A DNA stretch of 64,000 bases from Modestobacter excelsi (lineage in GTDB: Bacteria > Actinomycetota > Actinomycetes > Mycobacteriales > Geodermatophilaceae). The notes under the pieces were generated by a model. That model ran no database searches. It saw nothing but the letters and a program-made list of their open reading frames with translations, and was not told the origin of the DNA. The stretch is taken from NCBI RefSeq assembly GCF_005930495.1, contig NZ_SJEX01000009.1:36355-100354 (forward strand), written 5' to 3'. Every line of letters begins with the position of its first letter. Positions within the stretch are counted from its first letter, which is position 1. The position numbers and the translations under genes are program-made. Below, in pieces: positions 40,046 to 48,118 of the stretch.

Positions 40046-40409
40046 GTAGGGGATCTCCTGGGGTCCAGGGCCTGCGCACTGCCGGCGGCCCGTCTCGTGC
40101 ACAACCCACGGACCCGGACGAGCCTTCCCGGGTCCCGTCCACGGGGCCGTGGACGGGCGGGAACTGTCGTACCCCATGCCTACGGTCGTGCCGTGCAGCG
40201 GTTGTCGGGCCGGTCCTCCATCGAGGGCGTGCTGGTGGACCGGGTGAGCGTGCAGGCCGAGCCCGAACTCGCCCGGCTGGCCGCGAAGGGCTGCCCCGAC
40301 CACCCCCGGACGGCGCCGACACCGGTGCCGGGACCGGGGTGGTCGGGTGCGGGTGCGCGGTCCCCCGGCCCGCCGCCGACGGCGCCCACCGGTTGGGCAG
40401 GATGGCGGC
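40046..40409. other. Intergenic region between divergent alcohol dehydrogenase and M18 peptidase
   Basis: No recognised gene. One plus-strand stretch from about 40192 ([20 protein letters not shown]) has G/C-rich third positions but merges into a shadow frame of the next gene and lacks a start or family, so I leave it unannotated. Promoters for both flanking genes should lie here. Confidence 0.45.
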
Positions 40410-41705
40410 ATGCCGACGCCGGACACCCCGCCGACCGACGAGCTCGCCCTGGGCGACGACCTGCGGGCCTTCGTCGACGCCTCACCGTCCCCGTTCCACG
40501 CGGTGGCCGAGCTGGCGCGACGGCTGCGCGCGGCCGGGTTCACCGAGCTGGCGGAGCCGGACTCCTGGTCGCTGACGCCGGGCGGCGCGCACTTCGTCGT
40601 CCGGCACGGCAGCCTCATCGCGTTCCGGGTGGGCAGCGCACCGCTGGCCGAGGCCGGGATGCGGCTGGTCGGCGCGCACACCGACTCCCCCACGTTCAAG
40701 GTGCGGCCGCACTCCGACGTCCGGCAGGCCGGGTACCGGCTGGTCGGCGTCGAGCCCTACGGCGGCAGCCTGTGGCACACCTGGCTGGACCGGGAGCTGA
40801 CCGTGGCCGGCCGGGTGGCGCTGCGCGGTGGGTCGGGAGCACTGGTGCGGCTGCCCGGCGCCCCGCTGCGGCTGCCCTCCCTCGCCATCCACCTCGACCG
40901 CGGCGTCCGGGACGGCCTGAAGCTCGACCCGCAGCGGGAGCTGGTGCCGGTGTGGTCCCGCGACCTGGGCTCCGAGCCAGGGCTGGTCGACGCACTGGCC
41001 GACGCGGCGGGGGTGGCGGCCGGGGAGGTCGTCGGCTCCGACCTGGTGCTCGCCGACACGCAACCTGCTGCCACCGCCGGAGCCGACGGCACCTGGGTGG
41101 CCGCGCCGCGGCTGGACGACCAGGCCTGCTGCCACTCCGGGCTGACGGCGTTGATCGGCGCGCCGGCCGGCCCGCGCACCCAGGTGCTGGTCTGCAACGA
41201 CCACGAGGAGGTGGGCAGCGGCTCGATGTCCGGGGCGCGCGGCAGCTTCCTCGAGGACGTCGTCCGCCGGCTGGTGGCGATCACCGACGCCGACGACCCG
41301 CAGGCGCTGCCCCGGGCACTGGCCCGGTCGCGGCTGGTGTCGGCGGACATGGCCCACGCCGTCCACCCGACCCGGTACGACCGGCACGAGCCGGCGCACC
41401 AGCCGCAGCTCGGCGGCGGCCCGGTGCTGAAGGTGAACGCCAACCAGGCCTACGCGACCGACGCGGCGTCCAGCGGGTGGTTCGCCGAGCGGTGCGGCGA
41501 GGCAGGTGTTCCGGTGCAGTGGTTCGTGACCCGGGCCGACCTGCCCTCCGGCAGCACCATCGGCCCGCTGACCGCCACCCGGCTGGGCATCCCGACCGTC
41601 GACGTCGGCGCGCCCATGCTGGCGATGCACTCCTGCCGCGAGCTCGCCTCGGCGCTCGACGTGCCACTGATGGTCGGCGCGCTCACCGCCTGCTTCACCG
41701 ACTGA
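40410..41705 (+). CDS. M18-family aminopeptidase
   Basis: A metal-dependent aminopeptidase of 431 residues, cytosolic and usually dodecameric. Metal-binding motifs are [13 protein letters not shown] (first His-Asp), [13 protein letters not shown], the Glu pair in [33 protein letters not shown] and the final His in [12 protein letters not shown]. The family pattern [20 protein letters not shown] is clear. It releases acidic or neutral N-terminal amino acids. ATG 40410 fits the family N-terminus ([18 protein letters not shown]). It precedes the guanidine-responsive exporter but has its own stop and a 130-base gap. Confidence 0.93.
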   Translation: MPTPDTPPTDELALGDDLRAFVDASPSPFHAVAELARRLRAAGFTELAEPDSWSLTPGGAHFVVRHGSLIAFRVGSAPLAEAGMRLVGAHTDSPTFKVRPHSDVRQAGYRLVGVEPYGGSLWHTWLDRELTVAGRVALRGGSGALVRLPGAPLRLPSLAIHLDRGVRDGLKLDPQRELVPVWSRDLGSEPGLVDALADAAGVAAGEVVGSDLVLADTQPAATAGADGTWVAAPRLDDQACCHSGLTALIGAPAGPRTQVLVCNDHEEVGSGSMSGARGSFLEDVVRRLVAITDADDPQALPRALARSRLVSADMAHAVHPTRYDRHEPAHQPQLGGGPVLKVNANQAYATDAASSGWFAERCGEAGVPVQWFVTRADLPSGSTIGPLTATRLGIPTVDVGAPMLAMHSCRELASALDVPLMVGALTACFTD

Positions 41706-41771
41706 CCCGCGGCGCCGGTGCCCGGGGCACCACCCGGCGGCCGCGGGACGTGACAGAGTGGTGGTGGGGCC

Positions 41772-41837
41772 GGGATCGGTCTCCCGGACGAGCACGCCGT
41801 ACCCGGACAGCGACAAGACGGAGTCCCAGGAGATCCC
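41772..41837 (+). ncRNA. Guanidine-III (ykkC-III) riboswitch in the exporter leader
   Basis: Core at about 41784-41821. It contains CCGGACGAG, CGCCGTACCCGG and GACAAGACGG in the order, spacing and nearly the letters of the guanidine-III riboswitch (recalled from the Thermobifida fusca structure). An additional outer stem pairs GGGATC (41772-41777) with GATCCC (41832-41837) and GGTCTCC (41778-41784) with GGAGTCC (41820-41826), leaving the ribosome site AGGAG near a bulge directly before the GTG. Guanidinium should switch on translation of the exporter. Confidence 0.88.
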
Positions 41838-42152
41838 GTGCACTGGCTCGTCCTCGTCCTGTCCGGCGCCCTCGAGGCCGTCTGGGCCACCGCCCTCGGG
41901 CGGTCCGAGGGGTTCACCCGGCTCACCCCGACCGTCGTGTTCGGCGTCGCCCTCGCCGCGAGCATGGCCGGTCTGGCACTCGCCATGCGCAGCCTGCCCG
42001 TCGGCACGGCCTACGCCGTGTGGGTCGGCATCGGCGCCGCCCTGACCGCCGGCTACGCCATGTGGACCGGTCAGGAGCCGGTGAGCGCCGTCCGGGTGCT
42101 CCTGCTGCTCGGCATCGTCGGCTGTGTCGTCGGGCTGAAGCTCACCCACTGA
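41838..42152 (+). CDS. gdx: SMR-family guanidinium exporter (Gdx/SugE)
   Basis: A small multidrug-resistance-type protein of 104 residues, four transmembrane helices, working as an antiparallel dimer to export guanidinium with protons. The key Glu is in SGALEAVWATALGRSEGFT (residue 13), and AMRSLPVGTAYAVWVGIGA is the Gdx/SugE signature in helix 3. The guanidine-III riboswitch upstream supports Gdx rather than a promiscuous quaternary-ammonium exporter. GTG start with AGGAG 5 bases upstream, inside the riboswitch structure. Confidence 0.93.
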   Translation: MHWLVLVLSGALEAVWATALGRSEGFTRLTPTVVFGVALAASMAGLALAMRSLPVGTAYAVWVGIGAALTAGYAMWTGQEPVSAVRVLLLLGIVGCVVGLKLTH

Positions 42153-42189
42153 CACCGGGCCTGCAGCAGGCCGCCGGCGGGTGAGGCCC

Positions 42190-43065
42190 TCAGCCCAGCG
42201 TCGCAGCCACCCGGGCAGCGGCGGCGGCACCGACGGCCCGGCCGGCCCGCGCGGCCGCGGCGCGGGTCGCCGGCGACAGGGCGTTGCTGCCGAAGGCCTC
42301 CACCGAGGCCTGGTCGGCGTGCACGACGGCGACCGCCGCCGGCGCCAGATCGGCGATCTCGTCGGCCAGGCTGCGGCCCCACAGCTGCGGTGCGTCCGCC
42401 AGGGCCGGCACCACGACCAGCACCCGCTCGGCCCCGGCAGCCAGGTCGGCGTTGGTCATCGACCGCGTGCCGCCGTCCATGTACCGCCGTCCGCCGATCG
42501 CGACCGGCGGCCACACGCCGGGGACCGCGCAGCTGGCCGCGACCGCGTCGACCAGCGCCACCCCGGAGTCGCGGGTGAAGACGGCGACCTCGCCGGAGCC
42601 GGTGTCGACCGCCGGCAGCAGCACCCGCCGGTCCGGCCAGTCCGGCACCGGCAGCCGGGCGGCGATCGCCGCACGGCGGGCCGGGTCCACGGTCGGTGCG
42701 GCCAGCGCGAGCGCGCCCATCCGGCGGCCGGCGTCGGCCGCGTCCGCCGCACCGGCCATCACCTCGCCCATCTCGGCGAAGAGCGCCAGCAGGTCGACGT
42801 CGACCTCGATCTCCGCGGTCTCCCGCCGCAGCTGGGCCTCGTACAGCTCGTCGAGGTCCACCCCGCTGGTGATCTGCGCCGCGACCGACGACCCGGCCGA
42901 CGTGCCGACCACCAGGTCGGCAGCCAGCAGCCGGCCGGCGAGCGCCGGGTCGGCGTCGGCGATGCCGCGCAGGACGCCGAGCTCCCAGGCGATGCCGGCG
43001 ACCCCACCCCCGGCGAGGACCAGGGCAGTGCCGGCGGGGACGGGAGTGGGGACCGGGTGCGTCAC
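42190..43065 (-). CDS. Patatin-like phospholipase
   Basis: A 291-residue lipid acyl hydrolase with a Ser-Asp dyad. The oxyanion loop is LVLAGGGVAGIAWELGVLRG near residue 16, the nucleophile Ser lies in VVGTSAGSSVAAQ near 54 (GxSxG), and the catalytic Asp in RRYMDGGTRSMTNADL near 195. There is no signal peptide or membrane segment. Bacterial relatives release fatty acids from phospholipids or lysolipids. GTG 43065. It is divergent from the ArsR-type gene across 65 bases that carry the latter's operator. Confidence 0.9.
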   Translation of the reverse strand: MTHPVPTPVPAGTALVLAGGGVAGIAWELGVLRGIADADPALAGRLLAADLVVGTSAGSSVAAQITSGVDLDELYEAQLRRETAEIEVDVDLLALFAEMGEVMAGAADAADAGRRMGALALAAPTVDPARRAAIAARLPVPDWPDRRVLLPAVDTGSGEVAVFTRDSGVALVDAVAASCAVPGVWPPVAIGGRRYMDGGTRSMTNADLAAGAERVLVVVPALADAPQLWGRSLADEIADLAPAAVAVVHADQASVEAFGSNALSPATRAAAARAGRAVGAAAAARVAATLG

Positions 43066-43095
43066 GAGCCGAACCGTAGGCCGTCGCCGGATGCC

Positions 43096-43123
43096 TTGAC
43101 ATGCAGGTGAATGCCTGCATGAT
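43096..43123 (+). promoter_or_regulatory. Promoter with an 8-bp-arm palindrome for the leaderless ArsR fusion gene
   Basis: TTGACA (43096-43101) is a perfect -35; CATGAT (43118-43123), 16 bases on, is the -10. The palindrome CATGCAGG (43100-43107) TGAATG CCTGCATG (43114-43121) fills the spacer, so a bound dimer must block RNA polymerase. Transcription would start at about 43130, at the GTG itself. ArsR autorepression is the expected mechanism. Confidence 0.78.
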
Positions 43124-43130
43124 TGGAGCT

Positions 43131-43940
43131 GTGGACGGCGACCTGACCCTGGTGTTCAAGGCGCTCGCCGACCCGACCCGCCGCGCCCTGCTCGACCGGC
43201 TGCACGACCGCAACGGCCAGACGCTGGGCGAGCTCTGCGGCGAGCTGGCCATGGCGCGGCAGTCGGCCTCGCAGCACCTGGCCGTCCTCGAGGCCGCGAA
43301 CCTGGTCAGCACCGTCTGGCACGGCCGGGAGAAGTTGCACTACCTGAACGTCGTGCCGCTGCACGAGGTCCAGGAGCGGTGGATCGACAAGTTCGAGACC
43401 CCGCGGCTGCGCGTCCTGAGCGCGGTCCGCCATGCAGCAGAGGAGAACGAGATGACCGACCAGCCCACGTTCGTCTACGTCACCTACATCGCCGCCACGC
43501 CCGAGCGGGTCTGGCAGGCGCTCACCGACGCCGACCTGACCGCCTCCTACTGGGGCCACCGCAACGAGTCGGACTGGCAGCCCGGCTCGACGTGGCAGCA
43601 CGTGCGCACCGACGGGTCGGGCATCGCCGACGTGGTCGGCACGGTCGTCGAGTCGGTCCCGCCGGAGCGGCTCGTCCTCACCTTCCCGGGGTCGGACGAG
43701 CAGCGGGCCGGCACGCCGTCGACGGTCACCTTCACCATCGACCGGGACCAGGACATCGTCCGGCTCACCGTGCAGCACCGCGACCTCCCCACCGCTGCCG
43801 ACACCGCCGCGGTGGCCACCGGCTGGCCCGCCGTGCTGGCCAACCTCAAGTCGCTGCTGGAGACCGGCCGGGTGCTCCCGCAGGCGCCGTGGGAGTTCTC
43901 TGCCGAGCCCCGGGCGGAGGAGTTGGCACACCACGACTGA
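43131..43940 (+). CDS. ArsR-family repressor fused to an AHSA1/SRPBCC domain
   Basis: Residues 1-100 are an ArsR winged helix (FKALADPTRRALLDRLHDRN, recognition helix MARQSASQHLAVLEAANLV, wing VSTVWHGREKLHYLN); no ArsR metal-binding Cys motif is present. Residues about 110-269 are an AHSA1-type SRPBCC ligand domain (FVYVTYIAATPERVWQALTD, WQPGSTWQHVRTDGSG, GWPAVLANLKSLLETG). These are usually neighbouring genes; here they are one 269-residue protein, so ligand binding may directly control DNA binding. GTG 43131 is preferred over upstream ATGs (43101, 43119), because those lie inside the promoter and palindrome. Confidence 0.88.
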   Translation: MDGDLTLVFKALADPTRRALLDRLHDRNGQTLGELCGELAMARQSASQHLAVLEAANLVSTVWHGREKLHYLNVVPLHEVQERWIDKFETPRLRVLSAVRHAAEENEMTDQPTFVYVTYIAATPERVWQALTDADLTASYWGHRNESDWQPGSTWQHVRTDGSGIADVVGTVVESVPPERLVLTFPGSDEQRAGTPSTVTFTIDRDQDIVRLTVQHRDLPTAADTAAVATGWPAVLANLKSLLETGRVLPQAPWEFSAEPRAEELAHHD

Positions 43941-43971
43941 CGAACCGCCGTCCCGGGCCGTGAGGCGGTAG

Positions 43972-43988
43972 GGTTTACGACGTAAACC
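43972..43988. promoter_or_regulatory. 17-bp near-perfect palindrome upstream of the STAS gene
   Basis: GGTTTACGACGTAAACC has 8-bp arms around one central base and is markedly AT-richer than its surroundings. It lies 36 bases before the STAS gene. It is a typical dimeric-regulator operator; no matching regulator gene is adjacent. Confidence 0.65.
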
Positions 43989-44023
43989 GCCGAACCACCA
44001 GCCCGGGACGGACGGAGGTCGCC

Positions 44024-44413
44024 ATGTCTGCACCACTCGGCACCGGCGACCTGGACGTCCGGGTCGGCACGATGGACTGCGGGTGCACCGTCACCGTGGT
44101 CGGTGACCTCGACACCCTGGGCGCGCCCGTGCTCGGCGGCTGCCTGGACGAGCTGCTCGCCCACCCGGACCTCCGCGCGGTCGACCTCGACCTGTCGGGC
44201 GTCACCTTCCTGGACTCGGCCGGCCTGACCGTCCTCGCCGGCGCGCACCGGACGGCTCAGCGGTCCGGTCAGGTGCTGCGGATGCGCTGCGGCACCGGCC
44301 GGGCCGTCCTCCGCCCGCTGCAGATCACCGGCCTGGCCGACGTGTTCACCATCGTCGACGCCCAGCCCCGGACGGCCGGCCAGCAGACCTCTCCCCGCCA
44401 CTTCAACGTATAG
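44024..44413 (+). CDS. STAS-domain anti-anti-sigma factor-like protein
   Basis: A 129-residue SpoIIAA/RsbV-type protein. In partner switching the unphosphorylated form sequesters an anti-sigma kinase. The fold is seen in CTVTVVGDLDTLGAPVLGGC, LRAVDLDLSGVTFLDSAGLT, with the phosphorylatable Ser in DSAGL (about residue 65), and VLRPLQITGLADVFTIVD. The C-terminus (RTAGQQTSPRHFNV) is an extension. ATG 44024 has ACGGAGGT upstream. A 17-bp palindrome precedes it. No anti-sigma kinase gene is nearby. Confidence 0.88.
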   Translation: MSAPLGTGDLDVRVGTMDCGCTVTVVGDLDTLGAPVLGGCLDELLAHPDLRAVDLDLSGVTFLDSAGLTVLAGAHRTAQRSGQVLRMRCGTGRAVLRPLQITGLADVFTIVDAQPRTAGQQTSPRHFNV

Positions 44414-44421
44414 CGCAGCGG

Positions 44422-44441
44422 GGGGCTTGCGGCAAGACCCC
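44422..44441 (+). promoter_or_regulatory. Rifamycin-associated element (RAE) upstream of helR
   Basis: GGGGCTTGCGGCAAGACCCC contains the CTTGC-G-GCAAG inverted repeat flanked by G and C runs described for the rifamycin-associated element of actinobacterial rifamycin-resistance genes. It begins 9 bases after the STAS stop and about 75 bases before helR, consistent with rifamycin-inducible expression. Confidence 0.85.
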
Positions 44442-44473
44442 GGTGGGGCCGCACACTCGCGCACCTGGCCGAT

Positions 44474-44493
44474 GACCTGCGCAGACGCAGGTC
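44474..44493 (+). promoter_or_regulatory. Perfect hairpin in the helR leader
   Basis: GACCTGCG (44474-44481) and CGCAGGTC (44486-44493) form an 8-bp stem with a CAGA loop between the RAE and the helR ribosome site. It may be an RNA hairpin near the 5' end or a second regulator site. Confidence 0.5.
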
Positions 44494-44515
44494 ACGAGAT
44501 GCAGGAGCGGCGAGC

Positions 44516-46666
44516 GTGAACACCCTGACCACCCGTGCCTTCGACCTCCCCGACCACCTCACCGCCAAGGCCGCCCCGGCGCTCGTCGCCACTGACGAGC
44601 AGCACTTCGCGGCCATCGCGGAGAGCCTCGCGCAGGCCATCGCCGACCTCTCCGGTCGCCTCGCAGCCGAGCGCGCGGCGCCCGGGGGCACCGGGCAGGC
44701 GGCGCTCGACCGGGACCTGGAGGTCCACCGGCTGGCCGCGCGGCTGCGCGCCCTGCAGCGGTTCGGGCTGGACCTGTGCCTCGGGCGCATGGTCGGCGCG
44801 GACGACCCCGAGCCGGTGTACGTCGGCCGTCTCGGCCTCACCGACAGCGCCGGCCGTCGGCTGCTGGTCGACTGGCGCTCCCCTGCGGCCGAGCCGTTCT
44901 TCGGCGCGACGCACGCCGACCCGATGGGGCTGGCCAGCCGCCGCCGGTACCGCTGGACCCGTGGCCGGATCACCGACTACTGGGACGAGGTGTTCACCGC
45001 CGACGGGCTCCGGCAGCAGGTCGCGCTGGACGACGAGTCCGCCTTCATCGCCGGCCTGGGCAGCAGCCGCTCGGCCCGGATGCGTGACGTGCTCGGCACC
45101 ATCCAGGCCGACCAGGACGCGGTGATCCGCGCGGGGTCGGCCGGTGCACTCGTCGTCGACGGCGGTCCGGGGACAGGGAAGACCGTCGTCGCCCTGCACC
45201 GCACCGCCTACCTGCTCTACGCCGACCCGCGCCTGGGACCCGGGCGGGGCGGGGTGCTGTTCGTCGGCCCGCACCAGCCGTACCTGGCCTACGTCGCCGA
45301 CGTCCTCCCGAGCCTCGGGGAGGAGGGGGTGCAGACCTGCACCCTGCGCGACCTGGTGCCCGAGGGCGCCACGGCGACGGCCGAGTCCGACCCGGAGGTG
45401 GCCCGGCTGAAGTCCTCCGCGCGCCTCGTGCAGGCGATCGAGGCGGCCGTCCGGTTCTACGAGGAGCCACCCCGCCGCGGGATGACGATCGGGACCGACT
45501 GGTCCGAGGTCCGGCTGAGCGCCGAGGACTGGGCCGAGGCGTTCGGGGCGCCGGACCCCGGCACCCCGCACAACGAGGCCCGGGACCAGGTGGCCGACGA
45601 GCTGCTGGAGATCCTCGTCGACCAGCTCGAGGAGGACGACGTCCCGCTCGAGCAGCTCCGCGCGTCGCTGGCGCGCAGCGGTGAGCTGGTCGCCGCCGTG
45701 GACCGCGCGTGGCCGCTGCTGGAGGCGACCGACCTGGTCGGCGACCTGTGGTCGGTGCCCGCGTTCCTGCGGCGCTGCGCTCCCTGGCTCACCCCCGAGG
45801 AGGTCCGGGCGCTGCAGCGCCCGGACCCGCACGCCTGGACGGCGTCCGACCTGCCGCTGCTGGACGCCGCCCGGCAGCGGCTCGGCGACCCGGCGACGTC
45901 CCGGCGCAGGCGGCGGCACGCCGCTGCCGTCGCCGCCGAACGCGACCGGATGGCCGGCGTCATCGACGAGCTGATCGCGACCGACGACTCCGAGCTGATG
46001 CTGATGACGACCCTGCGCCACCAGGACCTCCGCGACGCCCTGGTGGACCCCGACGTGCTGCCCCGCCCCGGCCCGGACCGGCTGGCCGGGCCGTTCGCGC
46101 ACGTCGTCGTGGACGAGGCCCAGGAGCTGACCGACGCGGAGTGGCAGATGCTGCTGCTCCGCTGCCCGTCGCGCAGCTTCACCGTCGTCGGCGACCGCGC
46201 GCAGGCCCGGCACGGCTTCCCCGAGACGTGGCGGGAACGGCTGGAACGGGTCGGTCTGGACCGGGTCGAGCTGGCCTCGCTGACCATCAACTACCGGACG
46301 CCGGAGGAGGTCATGGCCGAGGCGGAGCCGGTCATCCGGGCCGCGCTGCCGGATGCCAACGTGCCGACGTCGATCCGCAGCACCGGCGTACCCGTCCTGC
46401 ACGGGTCGCTCGCCCAGCTGCGACCGGTGCTCGACGGCTGGCTGGCCGAGCAGCACGAGGGGGTCGCCTGCGTCATCGGCGACCCGACGTTCCCGGGGAC
46501 GCCGCGGGTCCGGTCGCTGACCCCGGAGCTGGCCAAGGGCCTCGAGTTCGACCTGGTCGTGCTCGTCGACCCCGAGGGGTTCGGCACGGGCATCGAGGGG
46601 GTGGTCGACCGCTACGTCGCGATGACCCGGGCGACCCAGCGGCTCGTCGTCCTCACGAGTGGCTGA
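44516..46666 (+). CDS. helR: RNA-polymerase-recycling helicase-like ATPase HelR
   Basis: HelR displaces rifamycins from RNA polymerase and rescues stalled enzyme. The 716-residue SF1-like protein has an N-terminal coiled arm (residues about 25-90), Walker A GGPGTGKTVVALHRTAYLLY at 216-235, the 1A-type insertion, Walker B VVVDEAQELTDAEW near 538 and late motifs SLTINYRTPEEVM and AMTRATQRLVVL. The N-terminal VDWRSPAAEPFFGAT is typical of HelD/HelR. The RAE 75 bases upstream separates HelR from ordinary HelD. GTG 44516 has CAGGAG 8 bases upstream. Confidence 0.93.
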   Translation: MNTLTTRAFDLPDHLTAKAAPALVATDEQHFAAIAESLAQAIADLSGRLAAERAAPGGTGQAALDRDLEVHRLAARLRALQRFGLDLCLGRMVGADDPEPVYVGRLGLTDSAGRRLLVDWRSPAAEPFFGATHADPMGLASRRRYRWTRGRITDYWDEVFTADGLRQQVALDDESAFIAGLGSSRSARMRDVLGTIQADQDAVIRAGSAGALVVDGGPGTGKTVVALHRTAYLLYADPRLGPGRGGVLFVGPHQPYLAYVADVLPSLGEEGVQTCTLRDLVPEGATATAESDPEVARLKSSARLVQAIEAAVRFYEEPPRRGMTIGTDWSEVRLSAEDWAEAFGAPDPGTPHNEARDQVADELLEILVDQLEEDDVPLEQLRASLARSGELVAAVDRAWPLLEATDLVGDLWSVPAFLRRCAPWLTPEEVRALQRPDPHAWTASDLPLLDAARQRLGDPATSRRRRRHAAAVAAERDRMAGVIDELIATDDSELMLMTTLRHQDLRDALVDPDVLPRPGPDRLAGPFAHVVVDEAQELTDAEWQMLLLRCPSRSFTVVGDRAQARHGFPETWRERLERVGLDRVELASLTINYRTPEEVMAEAEPVIRAALPDANVPTSIRSTGVPVLHGSLAQLRPVLDGWLAEQHEGVACVIGDPTFPGTPRVRSLTPELAKGLEFDLVVLVDPEGFGTGIEGVVDRYVAMTRATQRLVVLTSG

Positions 46667-46677
46667 GACTGGGGTGC

Positions 46678-47064
46678 GTGTCGACCAGCGCCTGCCCGTG
46701 CGGCTCCGGACTGCCCTACGCCGACTGCTGCGGACGGCTGCACGCCGGGACGGCGACCGCGGCGACGGCCGAGCAGCTGATGCGGTCGCGGTACAGCGCG
46801 TTCGCCGTCGGCGACCCGGCGTACCTGGTGCGCACCTGGCACTCCACCACCCGGCCCGGCGCGATCGACCTCGACCCGCGGATCCGCTGGGTCGGCCTGG
46901 AGGTGCTGCGCACCACCGGCGGCGGGTTGCTGGCCAGCGCGGGCACCGTGGAGTTCCGCGCGCACTCGGTCGTCGACCGCGCCGCCGGCACGCAGCACGA
47001 GGACAGCCGGTTCGTCCGCGAGGACGGCCAGTGGCGCTACCTGGACGGCGACCCGCTGCCCTGA
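46678..47064 (+). CDS. YchJ-family protein (UPF0225) with SEC-C-type zinc motif
   Basis: A 128-residue protein. The N-terminus CPCGSGLPYADCCGRLHAG is the Cys-rich zinc motif shared with SecA C-termini; the rest is the NTF2-like YchJ domain (EQLMRSRYSAFAVGDPAYLV, TWHSTTRP, EDSRFVREDGQWRYLDGD). The exact function is unknown. It starts 11 bases after the helR stop with a GTG and weak ribosome site, so it may be co-transcribed with helR. Its stop codon lies inside the parS-like palindrome. Confidence 0.9.
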   Translation: MSTSACPCGSGLPYADCCGRLHAGTATAATAEQLMRSRYSAFAVGDPAYLVRTWHSTTRPGAIDLDPRIRWVGLEVLRTTGGGLLASAGTVEFRAHSVVDRAAGTQHEDSRFVREDGQWRYLDGDPLP

Positions 47065-47083
47065 TGCTCCACGTGGAACATCA
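47062..47083. promoter_or_regulatory. parS-like ParB-binding palindrome
   Basis: The 22-base near-palindrome has core TGCTCCACGTGGAACA (47065-47080) flanked by TGA/TCA. It matches the bacterial parS consensus TGTTTCACGTGAAACA at 13 of 16 positions and the high-GC variant TGTTCCACGTGGAACA at 15 of 16. It lies exactly between two convergent genes, supplying both stop codons. If functional, the window is in the origin-proximal part of the chromosome. Confidence 0.7.
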
Positions 47084-48022
47084 GACCTCGGCGGGCTCCG
47101 CGGCGAGGGTCACCGGGTCGGTGTTCGCCCCGCAGACCACGGTGACCACCCGCTCGCCCGGCGCCGGCACGTAGGCGCCCGAGGTCAGCGCCGCGTACGC
47201 CGTCGCTGCGCCGTGCTCGCTGGCGACCCGGGCCTCGCTCCAGAGCTCCGCGCGGGCCGCGACGACGGCGGCGTCGTCGACCAGCACGCTCAGCAGGCCG
47301 CGGGTCCGTCGGGCGACGTCCCAGGCGATCGCCCCCAGCCGGCGGGCGCCGAGGGAGTCCTTGGCCACCCCGGAGACCTCGACGTCCACCGGCTCCCCGG
47401 CCGCCAGCGCGGCGGCCAGCGTCGGCGCGGTCACCGGCTCGACCGCCACCACCCGGGCCCGGCCGTCGACCGCCGCCAGCACCCCGGCGAGCAGCCCGCC
47501 GCCGCCCACCGCCACGACGACGGTGTCGGCGCCGGGCAGGTCGTCGAGCAGCTCCTCGGCCAGCACCCCGGCCCCGGCCGCGATCTCCGGCTGGTCGTAG
47601 GCGTGGCAGAAGACCGCGCCGGCGGCGTCGGCGAACTCGACCGCCGCCGCCTGCGCCTCCGCGTACTCGCTGCCTCGCAGCCGGACGTCGGCGCCGTAGG
47701 CGTGCAACCGGTCGACCTTCACCGCCGGTGTCGGCTCCGGCACGAAGACCGTCGCCGGGACGCCGATCGAGCGCGCTGCGAACGCGTGCGCCATCCCGGC
47801 GTTGCCCCCGGAGGCCGTCACGACGCCGATCGCCGGGTCCAGCTCGCCGCGCTCGGCCGCGGCCAGCTGCCGGTTGAAGGCGCCGCGGGCCTTGAACGAC
47901 CCGGTGTGCTGCAGGAACTCCAGCTTCAGCCAGCCGGCCTCCCCCACCTGCAGGAGCGGGGTGCGGCGGACGTGCCCGGCGGTCCGCTGCCGGGCGGCCA
48001 GCACGTCGTCGCGGGTGAGCAC
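47081..48022 (-). CDS. Threonine/serine dehydratase (PLP fold II)
   Basis: Deaminates threonine or serine to 2-oxobutyrate or pyruvate. The 313-residue protein has the PLP Lys in LQHTGSFKARGAFNRQL near residue 46, the Asn loop VVTASGGNAGMAHAFA, the glycine-rich phosphate loop VAVGGGGLLAGVLAAV and the terminal Cys/Ser contact in VVTVVCGANTDP. There is no C-terminal ACT domain, so it is the catabolic or short type. GTG 48022 fits the family N-terminus (LTRDDVLAARQRT); the longer open frame is not conserved-looking. Confidence 0.9.
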   Translation of the reverse strand: MLTRDDVLAARQRTAGHVRRTPLLQVGEAGWLKLEFLQHTGSFKARGAFNRQLAAAERGELDPAIGVVTASGGNAGMAHAFAARSIGVPATVFVPEPTPAVKVDRLHAYGADVRLRGSEYAEAQAAAVEFADAAGAVFCHAYDQPEIAAGAGVLAEELLDDLPGADTVVVAVGGGGLLAGVLAAVDGRARVVAVEPVTAPTLAAALAAGEPVDVEVSGVAKDSLGARRLGAIAWDVARRTRGLLSVLVDDAAVVAARAELWSEARVASEHGAATAYAALTSGAYVPAPGERVVTVVCGANTDPVTLAAEPAEV

Positions 48023-48118
48023 CGCCTGACCATACGGCCGGTGGCGGGCCGCGGGACGGCCCCTGCTTGGGTGGGGGTCCGCGGTGACCCGCGCACGCCC
48101 AGACCCGGGAGGCCCGCC

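Noticed and set aside
41784..41821. Guanidine-II (mini-ykkC) riboswitch, because ACGA and ACGG occur in the leader
   Set aside because: The flanking bases do not pair into the two required hairpins with ACGR loops. The full sequence fits guanidine-III instead.
42161..42175. GGCCTGCAGCAGGCC palindrome as an operator
   Set aside because: It lies between convergent stops of gdx and the patatin gene and, with a loop too short for a stable RNA stem, cannot be assigned either as operator or terminator.
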